A stretch of 64,000 nucleotides of DNA from JAEZHK01 sp040768845 (GTDB taxonomy: Bacteria > Bacillota > Clostridia > Christensenellales > Aristaeellaceae), in assembly GCA_040768845.1 (NCBI GenBank), contig JAXGME010000008.1, forward strand, positions 191,973-255,972, read 5' to 3'. The translations under genes were made by a program, and so were the position numbers. This document shows, in pieces, positions 24,182-32,019 of the stretch. The notes below the pieces were generated by a model. That model was not told the origin of the DNA, did not search any database, and saw nothing but the letters and a program-made list of their open reading frames with translations. Position 1 is the first letter of the stretch. Every line of letters starts with the position of its first letter.

Positions 24182-24952
24182 TTGCAGAACAAACCGACCG
24201 CGTGCTTACTGTCCCCCCGATGCAAAAAGTGGGCAAGCGGCGCGTGCACCCAAGCGCAATGTTTCCCATACCGGAAGTTTTGCGCCCTTCAAAAATCCGC
24301 CGGTATCCCAGCAGCCTACCGGGACGCCACGGTGGATAACCCGGACTTTTTGAGCGGAAACCCCCGCGCCCAAGCGTTCATCCGGGAATTTGTGGCGGAC
24401 ATTGAAGTACACGTCTCAACCGGTGATGGGCTTTTCATTTTCAGTAAATCCAGCCGGGAGAATCCGCGGGGCACCGGAACCGGTAAAACGTCTGCGGTGT
24501 GCGCCGCCCTGAATGCCCACCTGACCCACGCCGTCATTACCCAATGCACCACCGGCGAGGTGTCGGAGGACTTGCCCGGCCTGTTTGTGAACGCGTCCAC
24601 GTTTCAAAACGTGTATAACGAGCAGTTCCGGGGCAGCGAGGACGCGCAAGCCGCGGCATCCGCGGTGTACTACGACATGAAGAAGGCCATGAATACCGTG
24701 CCCCTGTTGGTGCTGGACGATTTGGGCGTGAGGGGTGCAACGGAAGCTTTCCGGGCGGAGCTTTACGAAATCATTGACCTTCGGGCCACCGGCCACCGTG
24801 CTACGCTGATAACCTCCAATATGGCCTTGGACGGCATTTCAACCGTGCTTGACGAACGGATTTCTTCACGGATAGCGGCCATGTGCAGGGCAGCGCAATT
24901 TACCGGGCGCGATTACAGAATGACCATGAAAGGCGGCGCGGTGGTGTGCTAG
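24182..24952 (+). CDS. DnaC/DnaI-like helicase loader ATPase
   Basis: 256 residues from TTG (GAGGGTGA upstream). An N-terminal Cys cluster (CKKWASGACTQAQCFPYRKFC) may bind zinc. The AAA+ core has Walker A GTGTGKTSAVCAALN and Walker B PLLVLDDLGVRG, then a sensor region TLITSNMALDGISTVLDERI and an arginine finger SSRIAAM. This is the layout of DnaC/DnaI-type proteins that place the replicative helicase on DNA. The helicase gene follows with a 7-nt overlap. Confidence 0.8.
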   Translation: MQNKPTACLLSPRCKKWASGACTQAQCFPYRKFCALQKSAGIPAAYRDATVDNPDFLSGNPRAQAFIREFVADIEVHVSTGDGLFIFSKSSRENPRGTGTGKTSAVCAALNAHLTHAVITQCTTGEVSEDLPGLFVNASTFQNVYNEQFRGSEDAQAAASAVYYDMKKAMNTVPLLVLDDLGVRGATEAFRAELYEIIDLRATGHRATLITSNMALDGISTVLDERISSRIAAMCRAAQFTGRDYRMTMKGGAVVC

Positions 24953-26205
24953 AATCCCAAATTCTTTCAAAGGTGCTGGATGAAAACGCGTTTCATGAGC
25001 TACCAGCCCACGGCCTGACGGAAAAGGACTTTCCCACTCTTGGCCCGGCCTTCGCGTTCATAAAGGATTACGTGGAGAAGAACGGCACCGTGCCGGATTA
25101 TCGAACCGTCGTCCGTGACTTTGAAAACTTTTCTTACCTCCCGGAAACCACGGACACCTTCGGATACATGGCCGGGCGGCTCAAAGCCCAAACCGCCAAA
25201 CGTGCGGCCTACACACTCCTTCAAACCGAAGCTGGCGAGAATTTTAAAAACATGGACGGTGCCCAATTCATCGAATGGCTTTCAAAGAATGTTGAGGAAA
25301 TCAAGCGGGACGTGAAAGCCGGAAGCACCGGCGGCATGGACTACGCAATGAATGGGCTGGAGCGGGCTGGGTGGTACGACACGGCGGCGGAGCGGGGCGA
25401 CGTGGTGTTTATCCCTACCAATTACCCATCCCTGAACAAGGCCTTGGGCGGAGGGCTGGAATTGGGCGACATGGTAATGCTGATGGCCTTTACCAACAGG
25501 GGGAAAAGTTGGGTGGCGTCCGACATGGGCCTGTCCGCATGGATGGCTGGATTCGACGTACTCCACTATTCCCCGGAGCTATCCAAAAAGCAACAGGCGC
25601 TGCGGCTGGACACGCTGGCCGGTCACTTCGATAACGTGAACCTTCGCCGCGGCAAGCTGGACGACGGCGCGGACTATAAGGACTTCCTCCGGGCCTTCAC
25701 GCCTGAAAACGCGCAGGGCCACTACATTATCAAGACCATGGAGCACTTGGACGGCGGCCTGTCCGTGGACACCATCCGGGCCGACCTCATGGCAAACCCC
25801 AATATCAAAATGGTCATTATCGACGGCTTTAACCTCATGAACCACGGCGGCGGGAAGCTTCGGGAAGCCATGACCCGCACTTCCCGGCAGCTTCGGCAGG
25901 TGTTCGGACGGTTTGGCGTCTGCGGGTTGGTCATACACCAAACGCCGGGAGCCGCGGAGAAGGAAGGGCAGGAAATCGACGCATCCGGGTTCCGAACGGT
26001 AAAAACGCCAAAGCTCATTGACTACTCCGAAACCATAGCCCTGATACAGGACGCGGCCACGGTTTTGACCTTTGATCAATCGCAGGGCATTGGACGGCTG
26101 TCCATCGAAAAGGCGCGGGAGCCGTCCGTGGGAACGAAGATCGAACTTCTTTGTGATTTCAACCGCGGTTATATCCACGAACAAGACGTGACGGGGATGT
26201 TTTAA
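24946..26205 (+). CDS. DnaB-like replicative helicase
   Basis: About 419 residues from a GTG overlapping the loader gene. The N-terminal helical domain (VLESQILSKVLDENAFHELP) is followed by a RecA-type core: Walker A-like LMAFTNRGKSWVASDMGL (degenerate, NRGKS), Walker B KMVIIDGFNLMN, and RQVFGRFGVCGLVIHQTPGA. It should unwind DNA at the phage replication fork. It is shorter than host DnaB. A KaiC/RecA-like ATPase is the alternative, but the neighbouring loader and primase favour the helicase. Confidence 0.75.
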   Translation: MLESQILSKVLDENAFHELPAHGLTEKDFPTLGPAFAFIKDYVEKNGTVPDYRTVVRDFENFSYLPETTDTFGYMAGRLKAQTAKRAAYTLLQTEAGENFKNMDGAQFIEWLSKNVEEIKRDVKAGSTGGMDYAMNGLERAGWYDTAAERGDVVFIPTNYPSLNKALGGGLELGDMVMLMAFTNRGKSWVASDMGLSAWMAGFDVLHYSPELSKKQQALRLDTLAGHFDNVNLRRGKLDDGADYKDFLRAFTPENAQGHYIIKTMEHLDGGLSVDTIRADLMANPNIKMVIIDGFNLMNHGGGKLREAMTRTSRQLRQVFGRFGVCGLVIHQTPGAAEKEGQEIDASGFRTVKTPKLIDYSETIALIQDAATVLTFDQSQGIGRLSIEKAREPSVGTKIELLCDFNRGYIHEQDVTGMF

Positions 26206-26223
26206 GGGAGGGTGGGTTCCTGT

Positions 26224-26361
26224 ATGGTATTGGAAGTTATGGCGGCGGCGGTGACGGGGATATGCCGGACGGCGGATTTGCTTATCACGGTAGCCTTTTC
26301 GCCCCTGCTTGCCGCGGCGGCCCTTGTGGACAGGCTCATTGCGAAAATGACGGAGGTGTGA
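26224..26361 (+). CDS. Small hydrophobic prophage protein
   Basis: 45 residues: MVLEVMAAAVTGICRTADLL, then ITVAFSPLLAAAALVDRLIA and KMTEV. One or two membrane segments. GGGAGG lies 13 nt upstream and the gene fits tightly between its neighbours. No function assigned. Confidence 0.45.
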   Translation: MVLEVMAAAVTGICRTADLLITVAFSPLLAAAALVDRLIAKMTEV

Positions 26362-26364
26362 CCC

Positions 26365-26610
26365 ATGGAAAGGCCGTACTCTTTCCACGACTTTCTCCGG
26401 GAATGCCCAGCCGGTAAATTCCTTGACGACCTGACATTGGCGGTATGCGGTGCTTTTGTGACGTTTGCGTGGTTGGCTTGCTTGCCCTTTGCTCCGGTTG
26501 TACTGGCCTTCCGGCGGAGGATTCGAGGGAAGCGGTATGCGGCGGCATGGAAGCGAAAAAACGGGTACAGGTGTCCGGAAACCTTCTACTGGTGGATGAA
26601 ATACATGTGA
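26365..26610 (+). CDS. Small membrane protein, prophage
   Basis: 81 residues with one long hydrophobic segment (DLTLAVCGAFVTFAWLACLP) and a basic C-terminus (RRRIRGKRYAAAWKRKNGYR). GGAGG 8 nt upstream of the ATG. Not recognised. Confidence 0.5.
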   Translation: MERPYSFHDFLRECPAGKFLDDLTLAVCGAFVTFAWLACLPFAPVVLAFRRRIRGKRYAAAWKRKNGYRCPETFYWWMKYM

Positions 26611-26623
26611 GGGAGTGCTACAA

Positions 26624-26854
26624 ATGAAATTCCCATGGGAGCGATTCGTAACGACCCACCGCTGCGCCGGTTCCACTGCGGCGGGAACCCCCATTCGATA
26701 CCTTGACGCGGATATGGCGGGTGCACACCGGAAGGGGTGGCACATATGCTCCATAACCCACGATTTGGAGTATGACTGCTACCACCTCCGGCACGTAGCG
26801 AAAATCAGCTTTTGCCCGTTTTGCGGCGTGCGGCTAGAAGGGGTGGAGCCATGA
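26624..26854 (+). CDS. Small Cys/His-rich prophage protein
   Basis: 76 residues with possible zinc ligands: TTHRCAGST, WHICSITHDLEYDCYHLRH and a C-terminal CPFC pair (ISFCPFCGVRLEGVEP). Start ATG 26624 behind GGGAGTG. It overlaps the methyltransferase start by 4 nt. Probably a nucleic-acid-binding or adaptor protein. Confidence 0.5.
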   Translation: MKFPWERFVTTHRCAGSTAAGTPIRYLDADMAGAHRKGWHICSITHDLEYDCYHLRHVAKISFCPFCGVRLEGVEP

Positions 26855-27624
26855 GTGGCCCGGCCTTCACGCTCTATCATGGGGACTGTCTGGACGCCAT
26901 GGACGCAATCCCTGACGGCTCTGTGGATATGGTGCTTTGTGACCTTCCCTATGGGACAACGGCGTGCAAGTGGGATAGTGTCATACCATTTGGCCCGCTA
27001 TGGGATCATTACCGGCGTGTGGTGAAGCCGAACGGGGCAATTGTGCTTTTCGGGGCAGAACCCTTTGCAAGCGCCCTGCGCCTGTCGAACCTCTCCATGT
27101 ACAAATATGATTGGTACTGGAAAAAGCCCCGCGGCACCGGCCACCTGAACGCAAAGAAACAGCCTCTGCGCGACGTAGAAACCCTGTCGGTATTCTACGA
27201 CAGGCAACCCACGTACAACCCGCAATTCACGCAGGGAACGCCCTACACGGCCATGAAGGGCGGCAAGACGGCAAAGGTGAGTGAGGCCGGGGACACCACC
27301 TATGGGCGGTTCATGAATGGTGCGGCCTTCCGAAACGACAACCCCGGCGTGAGATACCCCAAACAGGTGTTGGAGTTTGGCGTGGTGGAGCGTGGCACCC
27401 TGCACCCCACACAGAAGCCAGTCCCCCTTCTGGAATATATGATTCGGACGTACACGAACGAGGGCGACGTGGTGATGGACAATACTATGGGCAGCGGCTC
27501 CACGGGCGTTGCGGCAGCCAACATGGGCCGCTGGTTTATGGGAATAGAGCTTGACGACAAGTATTTTGACATAGCAGCGGGCCGCGTCACGGCGGCCTAT
27601 GAAGGGAGTGAACAAGCGGCATGA
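26851..27624 (+). CDS. Phage DNA methyltransferase (N6-adenine or N4-cytosine)
   Basis: 257 residues, ATG overlapping the upstream stop (ATGA). Catalytic motif IV comes first (VDMVLCDLPYGTTACKWD) and the SAM-binding motif late (DVVMDNTMGSGSTGVAAANM), the order of beta-class methyltransferases such as phage orphan enzymes. HPTQKPVPLLEYMI is a further signature. There is no nuclease partner beside it, so it probably protects phage DNA from host restriction. Base specificity cannot be read from sequence. Confidence 0.85.
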   Translation: MSGPAFTLYHGDCLDAMDAIPDGSVDMVLCDLPYGTTACKWDSVIPFGPLWDHYRRVVKPNGAIVLFGAEPFASALRLSNLSMYKYDWYWKKPRGTGHLNAKKQPLRDVETLSVFYDRQPTYNPQFTQGTPYTAMKGGKTAKVSEAGDTTYGRFMNGAAFRNDNPGVRYPKQVLEFGVVERGTLHPTQKPVPLLEYMIRTYTNEGDVVMDNTMGSGSTGVAAANMGRWFMGIELDDKYFDIAAGRVTAAYEGSEQAA

Positions 27625-27896
27625 AATTCTCTTGGGTTCGGAAGAAAAACAGGCGGAAAGCGGAAGCCTTCGCCGCGGAGGTGGAGCTTCCCGCGAATGT
27701 GGTGCGCATGGAGGAATACCTCCCCCACAGCGTTTCGGAGCTTATCTGCGTGAAGTGCGGCCACCGGTGGATTGGGGTCTACCCTTCCGCCATGCCCTTG
27801 AAAGACTTCCGGTGTGCGGGCTGCATGGAAACCGGCGGAGTGATTCTCACCGGGCAGCCCATAGAGGACGACGGGGACGACGACTTTTATGCTTGA
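27621..27896 (+). CDS. Zinc-ribbon prophage protein
   Basis: 91 residues with CVKCGHRW and CAGCMETGG forming a four-Cys zinc ribbon, and an acidic tail (EDDGDDDFYA). Overlaps the methyltransferase stop by 4 nt. Last phage gene before the Kiwa-like cassette. Function unknown. Confidence 0.55.
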   Translation: MKFSWVRKKNRRKAEAFAAEVELPANVVRMEEYLPHSVSELICVKCGHRWIGVYPSAMPLKDFRCAGCMETGGVILTGQPIEDDGDDDFYA

Positions 27897-27938
27897 TAAG
27901 GGTGTGGCAGTATGATAATTGCAACCATTGGAAATCAG

Positions 27939-27965
27939 TTGACTTTTGCGAAATTTGGGTATAAT
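27939..27965 (+). promoter_or_regulatory. Promoter of the KwaA-like gene
   Basis: TTGACT and TATAAT separated by only 15 bp, slightly short of the optimum, 35 bp ahead of the GTG at 28000. It gives the cassette expression independent of phage genes. Confidence 0.5.
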
Positions 27966-27999
27966 GTTAAAATGCCAACTAAGGTTAGGAGGTGAGCTT

Positions 28000-28560
28000 G
28001 TGGGAGTTTTGTTTAAAACGTCTGTTTTGCTGTTGTCCTTCACCCCGCTATGGGTGACAATACTAATCATGAATATTGTGAGCCTATCGCAAAACACTAA
28101 GTGCCTTTTTGCTGAAAAGGCATGGGTCGTTTTGATTCTATTATCTTTTGCTGTTGCTCTGCTCTACTTTTTGTGGTGTGTAGGCAAGATCAAAAAAGGA
28201 AGCAAGTATCCGTACACATTATTGAGCGCAAAACACGAAAGAGGATTCACTTCTGAGTTCCTGCTTTCATATATACTTCCGCTATTTGTATTCGACGTTA
28301 CACACTGGTATGGAACGTTATACTTTTTGATATACTTTTTTGTTCTTTCATTTCTTTGTGTCAGAAACAACAATATCTATGCAAATATAGTTCTTGAACT
28401 TATGGGGTATAAGTTCTTCTCGTGTTCTGTTCAAAAGCTCCCCATCGGAAACGAAGGAACGTCCGAAATCATCCTAATCAGCAAGGAGCCTATATGTTCC
28501 ATGATTGGAAATAGAATACTAATTGATTCAATTGGGAAACCGTTTTATATGTCGCTATAA
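28000..28560 (+). CDS. kwaA: KwaA-like membrane protein of a Kiwa anti-phage system
   Basis: 186 residues from GTG with AGGAGG 9 nt upstream. Four membrane helices (VLFKTSVLLLSFTPLWVTIL, AWVVLILLSFAVALLYFLW, FLLSYILPLFVFDV, YFLIYFFVLSFLCV) are followed by a cytosolic C-terminus (NIVLELMGYKFFSCSVQKLP). This four-helix layout and the adjacent DUF4868 protein point to Kiwa, in which membrane KwaA senses phage attack and KwaB acts on DNA. AT-rich, unlike its neighbours. The gene faces KwaB tail to tail with a 16-nt overlap, whereas known Kiwa genes run in one operon. Assignment rests mainly on topology and partner. Confidence 0.65.
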   Translation: MGVLFKTSVLLLSFTPLWVTILIMNIVSLSQNTKCLFAEKAWVVLILLSFAVALLYFLWCVGKIKKGSKYPYTLLSAKHERGFTSEFLLSYILPLFVFDVTHWYGTLYFLIYFFVLSFLCVRNNNIYANIVLELMGYKFFSCSVQKLPIGNEGTSEIILISKEPICSMIGNRILIDSIGKPFYMSL

Positions 28561-29480
28561 TCGGACGCGTAGCCATTTATTTCGCAGTACCCATCAATTG
28601 CAATATTTGCTTTTAACCTTCCGCATATAATTTTTGTAAATACGCCTGCTGTTCCAACATCAGAAACATTAAATTTTCCGGTGCTTTCATTAAATGGAAT
28701 CCGAAAATCTTCGCTGACTTTTTTTGCCTTTGCTTTGTCAGTAAGTGCATTTACCACACGATGGTCATACGTGAAAAACATTTTCGGCGTATGGCCTTTC
28801 ATAGCAAATTCCTTAAATGCATTAATGTCATCGATTAAGTCTACTCCAGCAACCATTTCAAGCTTGCTTTCGCAAACCTTCTTATATGTTCTTTCGGCGT
28901 TAAGCATGCTTTCAAAGTTAAAATTTCCACAGTACATTATTCCATCTTTAACAATGAAATCGCACGTATCTGAAAACTGCAAGATTGGTTCTTCACTCTT
29001 TACGAGTGTATTATTCCTCGCTTTTATGTATTTTTTCCTCTTTAAATTTATTACCGGATTTCTTTTCGTTATGAGAATAATTTCCTTGTCACTACCAGAA
29101 TCGTTATACGTGCCAACAAAAGCGTATGCTTGAAACATATGGTTTTCCAAACTTCTCTGGTCGTCATTATTCCGTATTGCGGTGCGCAGCAGTTCCCATG
29201 CACCATTTAAGGGGGATTCTGCTAAGCGAATACGAATTATTTGGCTTTTAGTGTTTTCTCCGTTGTAATCAAATATTCCTTGTGCTTCCCTTGCTTTTCT
29301 TAGAAACAAATCTCCTTGTGATGCAGCTATTGTTTGCGCTTCGTTACCATCTTCAAAGTCAATTCTTTGTGCAGTAAAGGTTTCCCCATCGTCGTGATGC
29401 TTATAGGAAATCAATGATACAGCCCAAGTCGTAGTATTTCGCAATATTGTTACGCATTGTTCAAGAAAAGCGATTGACAT
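28545..29480 (-). CDS. kwaB: KwaB-like (DUF4868) effector of a Kiwa anti-phage system
   Basis: 311 residues, ATG 29480 behind GGGGGTG. The family pattern includes IILITKRNPVINLKRKKYIK, ILQFSDTCDFIVKDGIMYCG, FEKMLN-like NFNFESMLNAERTYKKVCES and the closing IPFNESTGKFNVSDVGTAGV. DUF4868 proteins are the KwaB component of Kiwa, reported to bind DNA and block phage replication. It has its own TTTACA-N17-TATAAT promoter. The strongly AT-rich composition marks it, with KwaA, as a separately acquired cassette inside the prophage. Confidence 0.75.
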   Translation of the reverse strand: MSIAFLEQCVTILRNTTTWAVSLISYKHHDDGETFTAQRIDFEDGNEAQTIAASQGDLFLRKAREAQGIFDYNGENTKSQIIRIRLAESPLNGAWELLRTAIRNNDDQRSLENHMFQAYAFVGTYNDSGSDKEIILITKRNPVINLKRKKYIKARNNTLVKSEEPILQFSDTCDFIVKDGIMYCGNFNFESMLNAERTYKKVCESKLEMVAGVDLIDDINAFKEFAMKGHTPKMFFTYDHRVVNALTDKAKAKKVSEDFRIPFNESTGKFNVSDVGTAGVFTKIICGRLKANIAIDGYCEINGYASDYSDI

Positions 29481-29594
29481 AAAATACACCCCCACATTTT
29501 GAGCTTCTTATTGTTGACAGTATCGAAATTAACAAATCTCATGTCTGGTGTAGCGTGGGGCGCTTTGAAACAAATCCGTCTGCGTATTGGATGT

Positions 29595-29623
29595 ATTATA
29601 ACACAAATAGCTTTTTGTGTAAA
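29595..29623 (-). promoter_or_regulatory. Promoter of the KwaB-like gene
   Basis: Minus strand TTTACA-N17-TATAAT, about 110 nt upstream of the start codon. Sequence between it and the start (29481-29594) shows no gene. Confidence 0.65.
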
Positions 29624-29678
29624 CAGGGTAGAAACATGCATCTGTAGCCGCTTGCCTGCCCACGATTTTTATCCTTAA

Positions 29679-29707
29679 CGTCACACCACTTACGCAACCC
29701 GCGTATT
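29679..29707 (+). promoter_or_regulatory. Prophage bipartite motif copy D
   Basis: GTCACA (29679-29684), 17 bp, GTATTTAACCC (from 29702), 36 bp ahead of the ATG at 29743. The Kiwa-like cassette ends just before it, so phage sequence resumes here. Confidence 0.7.
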
Positions 29708-29742
29708 TAACCCTATCAGTAAATACAAAGGGGGATTGCACC

Positions 29743-30123
29743 ATGGAACAAGAAAAACTTGTGAAAATCCTTTACGCATGTGGTGGGAAGGGCAATAACA
29801 GCATGGCGTCGGAGTGCCGGACATGTCCGCTTCGCAATGAATCCAAGCGGTGCTTTTACGCATGGCTTGAAGCGGCGGAGCTTATCGAGGAACAGGCGGC
29901 CAGAATCGCGGTTCTCACCGCGGAACTTGATCGGGCAAGGGAACAGGCCACCAACCCGCCGTTTCTGAAACGCTGCACCACCTGTCACTTTTCCACAGCC
30001 CCGGATACCTCCGACCCATGTGCGGCGTGCAAGGCGGAACCCGGACACAAGTATTGGACACCGCCGGTACGCAGGGCCATGTTTGGGGCCGCGTCCATGG
30101 CTGGGGGTGCCCCCAATGCCTAA
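29743..30123 (+). CDS. Cys-rich prophage protein, unknown
   Basis: 126 residues with two Cys clusters (ASECRTCPLRNESKRC and KRCTTCHFSTAPDTSDPCAA) and a coiled-coil middle (EEQAARIAVLTAELDRAREQ). Strong AAAGGGGG site. The Cys spacing resembles small phage proteins with zinc knuckles. First gene of the motif D unit that ends with primase, so a role in early phage DNA metabolism is possible. Confidence 0.55.
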   Translation: MEQEKLVKILYACGGKGNNSMASECRTCPLRNESKRCFYAWLEAAELIEEQAARIAVLTAELDRAREQATNPPFLKRCTTCHFSTAPDTSDPCAACKAEPGHKYWTPPVRRAMFGAASMAGGAPNA

Positions 30124-30424
30124 CCGTTCACAAAGAGGCGTCCGGGTGTTGGGTAAGGCTTTCCGGGGGCGGTGTGAGGGCTGCGGGGCAACGCTGTGCG
30201 CCCACCATGCCTACCGGTACGCGGACGACGCCAACGGGGCAATCTCCAACAGCGCCCCGTGGTTGTGTGCCACGTGCTATGAGAAGGCCACCGGCAAGCA
30301 CGTAAAAAACGACGTGGAGCATTTCAAAGACCGGTTGATGGCCGTGGTGCGGAAATGTGCCGCGTCCGGCGTGGAACTTGGCCGGGTGGACGTACTGGAA
30401 AAGGTGATTAGGGGGTGCAAGTAG
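30116..30424 (+). CDS. Cys/His-rich prophage protein (HNH-like zinc module)
   Basis: 102 residues from ATG 30116, overlapping the previous gene by 8 nt. RCEGCGATLCAHHAYRYADD and NSAPWLCATCYEK form a CxxC...CxxC zinc module with histidines, as in degenerate HNH or HTH-zinc proteins. The remaining helix-rich part ends VLEKVIRGCK. Nuclease activity cannot be claimed. Confidence 0.5.
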   Translation: MPNRSQRGVRVLGKAFRGRCEGCGATLCAHHAYRYADDANGAISNSAPWLCATCYEKATGKHVKNDVEHFKDRLMAVVRKCAASGVELGRVDVLEKVIRGCK

Positions 30425-30717
30425 TGCGGGTGATTGACGGCGACAACCTCTTTGGGCTGGTAAAAGGTTCCCCGTTTTATGACAACCGGGACAGGGACAA
30501 AACGTTGGATATGATCGACGCCACGCCCACTCTCTACCTTGACGGATGGCCCCGCCGGGGCTTCTGGAAACCCGCAAGGAACGGGGCCGGGGTGAATTGC
30601 TCCCGGTGTGGCCGAAAAATGCGGCGGCAAACCCACTTTAGCCGAGACGACTTTTGCCCGAAGTGCGGGGCACAAATGTATGAGGGGGTGGGCGTGCCGT
30701 GTGATGGAAGCTCCTAA
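30415..30717 (+). CDS. Small zinc-ribbon prophage protein
   Basis: 100 residues; GTG 30415 overlaps the previous gene (a second GTG at 30424 is possible). RVIDGDNLFGLVKGSPFYDN is followed by a zinc ribbon (NCSRCGRKMRRQTHF and DFCPKCGAQMYE). Not recognised. Confidence 0.5.
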   Translation: MQVVRVIDGDNLFGLVKGSPFYDNRDRDKTLDMIDATPTLYLDGWPRRGFWKPARNGAGVNCSRCGRKMRRQTHFSRDDFCPKCGAQMYEGVGVPCDGSS

Positions 30718-30801
30718 AGCGGATTCTCATAATCATGGTCGTTCGGGCGCTTCTCACATGGTGAATATGCACTTTCAATGAAAGGAAACGAGGGGCTACA
30801 C

Positions 30802-31743
30802 ATGAGAATTGACGGCTACAACGTCCCGGTAGACATTGAGGGGGAGCTTACCACGATTGATTGGGGAATCAATGCCCGCTTTTACCCCGGAAAGATTCAC
30901 GCGTGCAGCCCCTTCAGAAATGAGGGAACCCCGTCTTTTGTGGTGTTCCTTGATCAAGGGAATTGGGTTGACCGGGGCTTAGCCAAGCCCGGATATGAGA
31001 AAGGCGACCTTATCACCCTATTGGCCTATTTGCAGGGCACCGACCGAGAGAACGTGAAGCGTTACCTCATTCGGAAATACCTTGCTATCGACGTGGAGGG
31101 GCTTACCCTTGACCTGAAACTGACCCTTGAAAAACCCGCTTACCCTGTGCTGGATACCGCCGTGCTGGACAACCTCCACCCGTCGGACTATCTGGCCGGG
31201 CGTGGGATAGACTATGAAACACAGGCACGCTATCGGGTGGGCTATCACGCATTCAAAAAGGCGGCGGTGCTCCCATGGTTCGATGAAAAGGGCAATCTGG
31301 TAAACGTCAAATACCGGTCGGTGGAGGGAAAGACGTTTTGGTGTGCAGACGGAGGGCAGTCCCTGAGCGGGCACCTGTTCGGGTATGCGCAAACTTTACA
31401 GGCGGACACCCTGCATATCACCGAAGCGGAAATTGACACCCTGTATCTTGCGGCGCACGGGTACGCGTCCGTGGCGTTGGGAACGGCACACATGAGCGCA
31501 ATTCAGGAAAATTTAATCTTGAAACACCCTGCAAAAACCGTAATTATCGCCACAGACAGCGACAAAGCGGGGGAAAAGTGCGCAAGGGACATAGCCCGGC
31601 GGCTGGGAGGGTTCAAAGCATTGGAGCGGGTTGTATTCCCGGAAGGTTGTAAAGACGTGAACGACATTCGCCCCCTGACCTTGCAAACGGCAATCCCTCC
31701 ATTTTTCATTTCGGGTATGCCGGTGGAGAAGGTGAGTGCGTGA
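30802..31743 (+). CDS. Phage DNA primase with TOPRIM domain
   Basis: About 313 residues. The N-terminal part (FYPGKIHACSPFRNEGTPSF, VDRGLAKPGYEKGDLITLLA) resembles a primase zinc-type domain in which the zinc cysteines are mostly replaced. The core is TOPRIM: Glu in LHITEAEIDTLYLAAHGYAS and the Asp pair in VIIATDSDKAGEKCARDIAR. It would make RNA primers for the DnaB-like helicase encoded upstream. ATG 30802 has GAGGGG 7 nt upstream. Last gene before attR, with 155 bp of non-coding sequence after it. Confidence 0.8.
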   Translation: MRIDGYNVPVDIEGELTTIDWGINARFYPGKIHACSPFRNEGTPSFVVFLDQGNWVDRGLAKPGYEKGDLITLLAYLQGTDRENVKRYLIRKYLAIDVEGLTLDLKLTLEKPAYPVLDTAVLDNLHPSDYLAGRGIDYETQARYRVGYHAFKKAAVLPWFDEKGNLVNVKYRSVEGKTFWCADGGQSLSGHLFGYAQTLQADTLHITEAEIDTLYLAAHGYASVALGTAHMSAIQENLILKHPAKTVIIATDSDKAGEKCARDIARRLGGFKALERVVFPEGCKDVNDIRPLTLQTAIPPFFISGMPVEKVSA

Positions 31744-31899
31744 ATGATAATGGGAGCGTCCCACGGCAACACAGGCCGTATACAGTCGGTCAAACGGAAA
31801 TCGTTGTTTTCCCGCTGCACAGTTTGTGCACAATTTGGGGCAGTTTTTTTTCCGCGCGTACAATAGGAAACGATAATTACGAGTGTCAAAAAAGTTGTG

Positions 31900-31944
31900 T
31901 TCATACCCGGAGTGTCGTTGGTTCGAATCCGACCGCCGCTACCA
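31900..31944 (+). other. attR: 3' half of a tRNA with CAU anticodon
   Basis: From the anticodon loop (CAT at 31902-31904) onward every tRNA part is present: anticodon stem 3' side, variable loop, T arm GTTGG-TTCGAAT-CCGAC, acceptor strand CGCCGCT, discriminator A and CCA. No 5' half lies upstream, so this is the duplicated end left by site-specific integration at a tRNA-Met (or CAU tRNA-Ile) gene. The intact tRNA should be at attL, left of the window. Confidence 0.85.
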
Positions 31945-31946
31945 AA

Positions 31947-31990
31947 GAAAAGGCCCCAAAATCAAAGGATTTCGGGGCCTTTTCTTTTTA
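31947..31990 (+). terminator. tRNA terminator retained at the prophage right edge
   Basis: GAAAAGGCCCC pairs with GGGGCCTTTTC around a short loop; the T run continues to 31989. It is the natural end of the tRNA transcript and marks the return to host sequence. Confidence 0.8.
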
Positions 31991-32019
31991 TCCATGGGCT
32001 GGCCGCACGGTTGACGCCG

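Larger units (their letters stand above)
1..31944. mobile_element. Rearranged PBSX-like prophage, right portion, ending at attR in a tRNA-Met
   Basis: The region carries phage tail, baseplate, lysis, replication and regulatory genes and ends exactly at a duplicated tRNA 3' half. It is not intact: terminase, tape measure, XkdQ, ribonucleotide reductase and XkdS are all cut, and the baseplate genes lie in two blocks of opposite orientation. Two AT-rich cargo cassettes (restriction-modification and Kiwa-like) and two insertion sequences (IS110, IS256) interrupt it. The left end, integrase, capsid and portal genes are not in the window. Whether every junction is real or partly an assembly artefact cannot be decided from sequence alone. 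Confidence 0.85.

Noticed and set aside
31869..31944. A complete tRNA gene
   Set aside because: No D arm or 5' acceptor strand complementary to CGCCGCT lies upstream of the anticodon loop.
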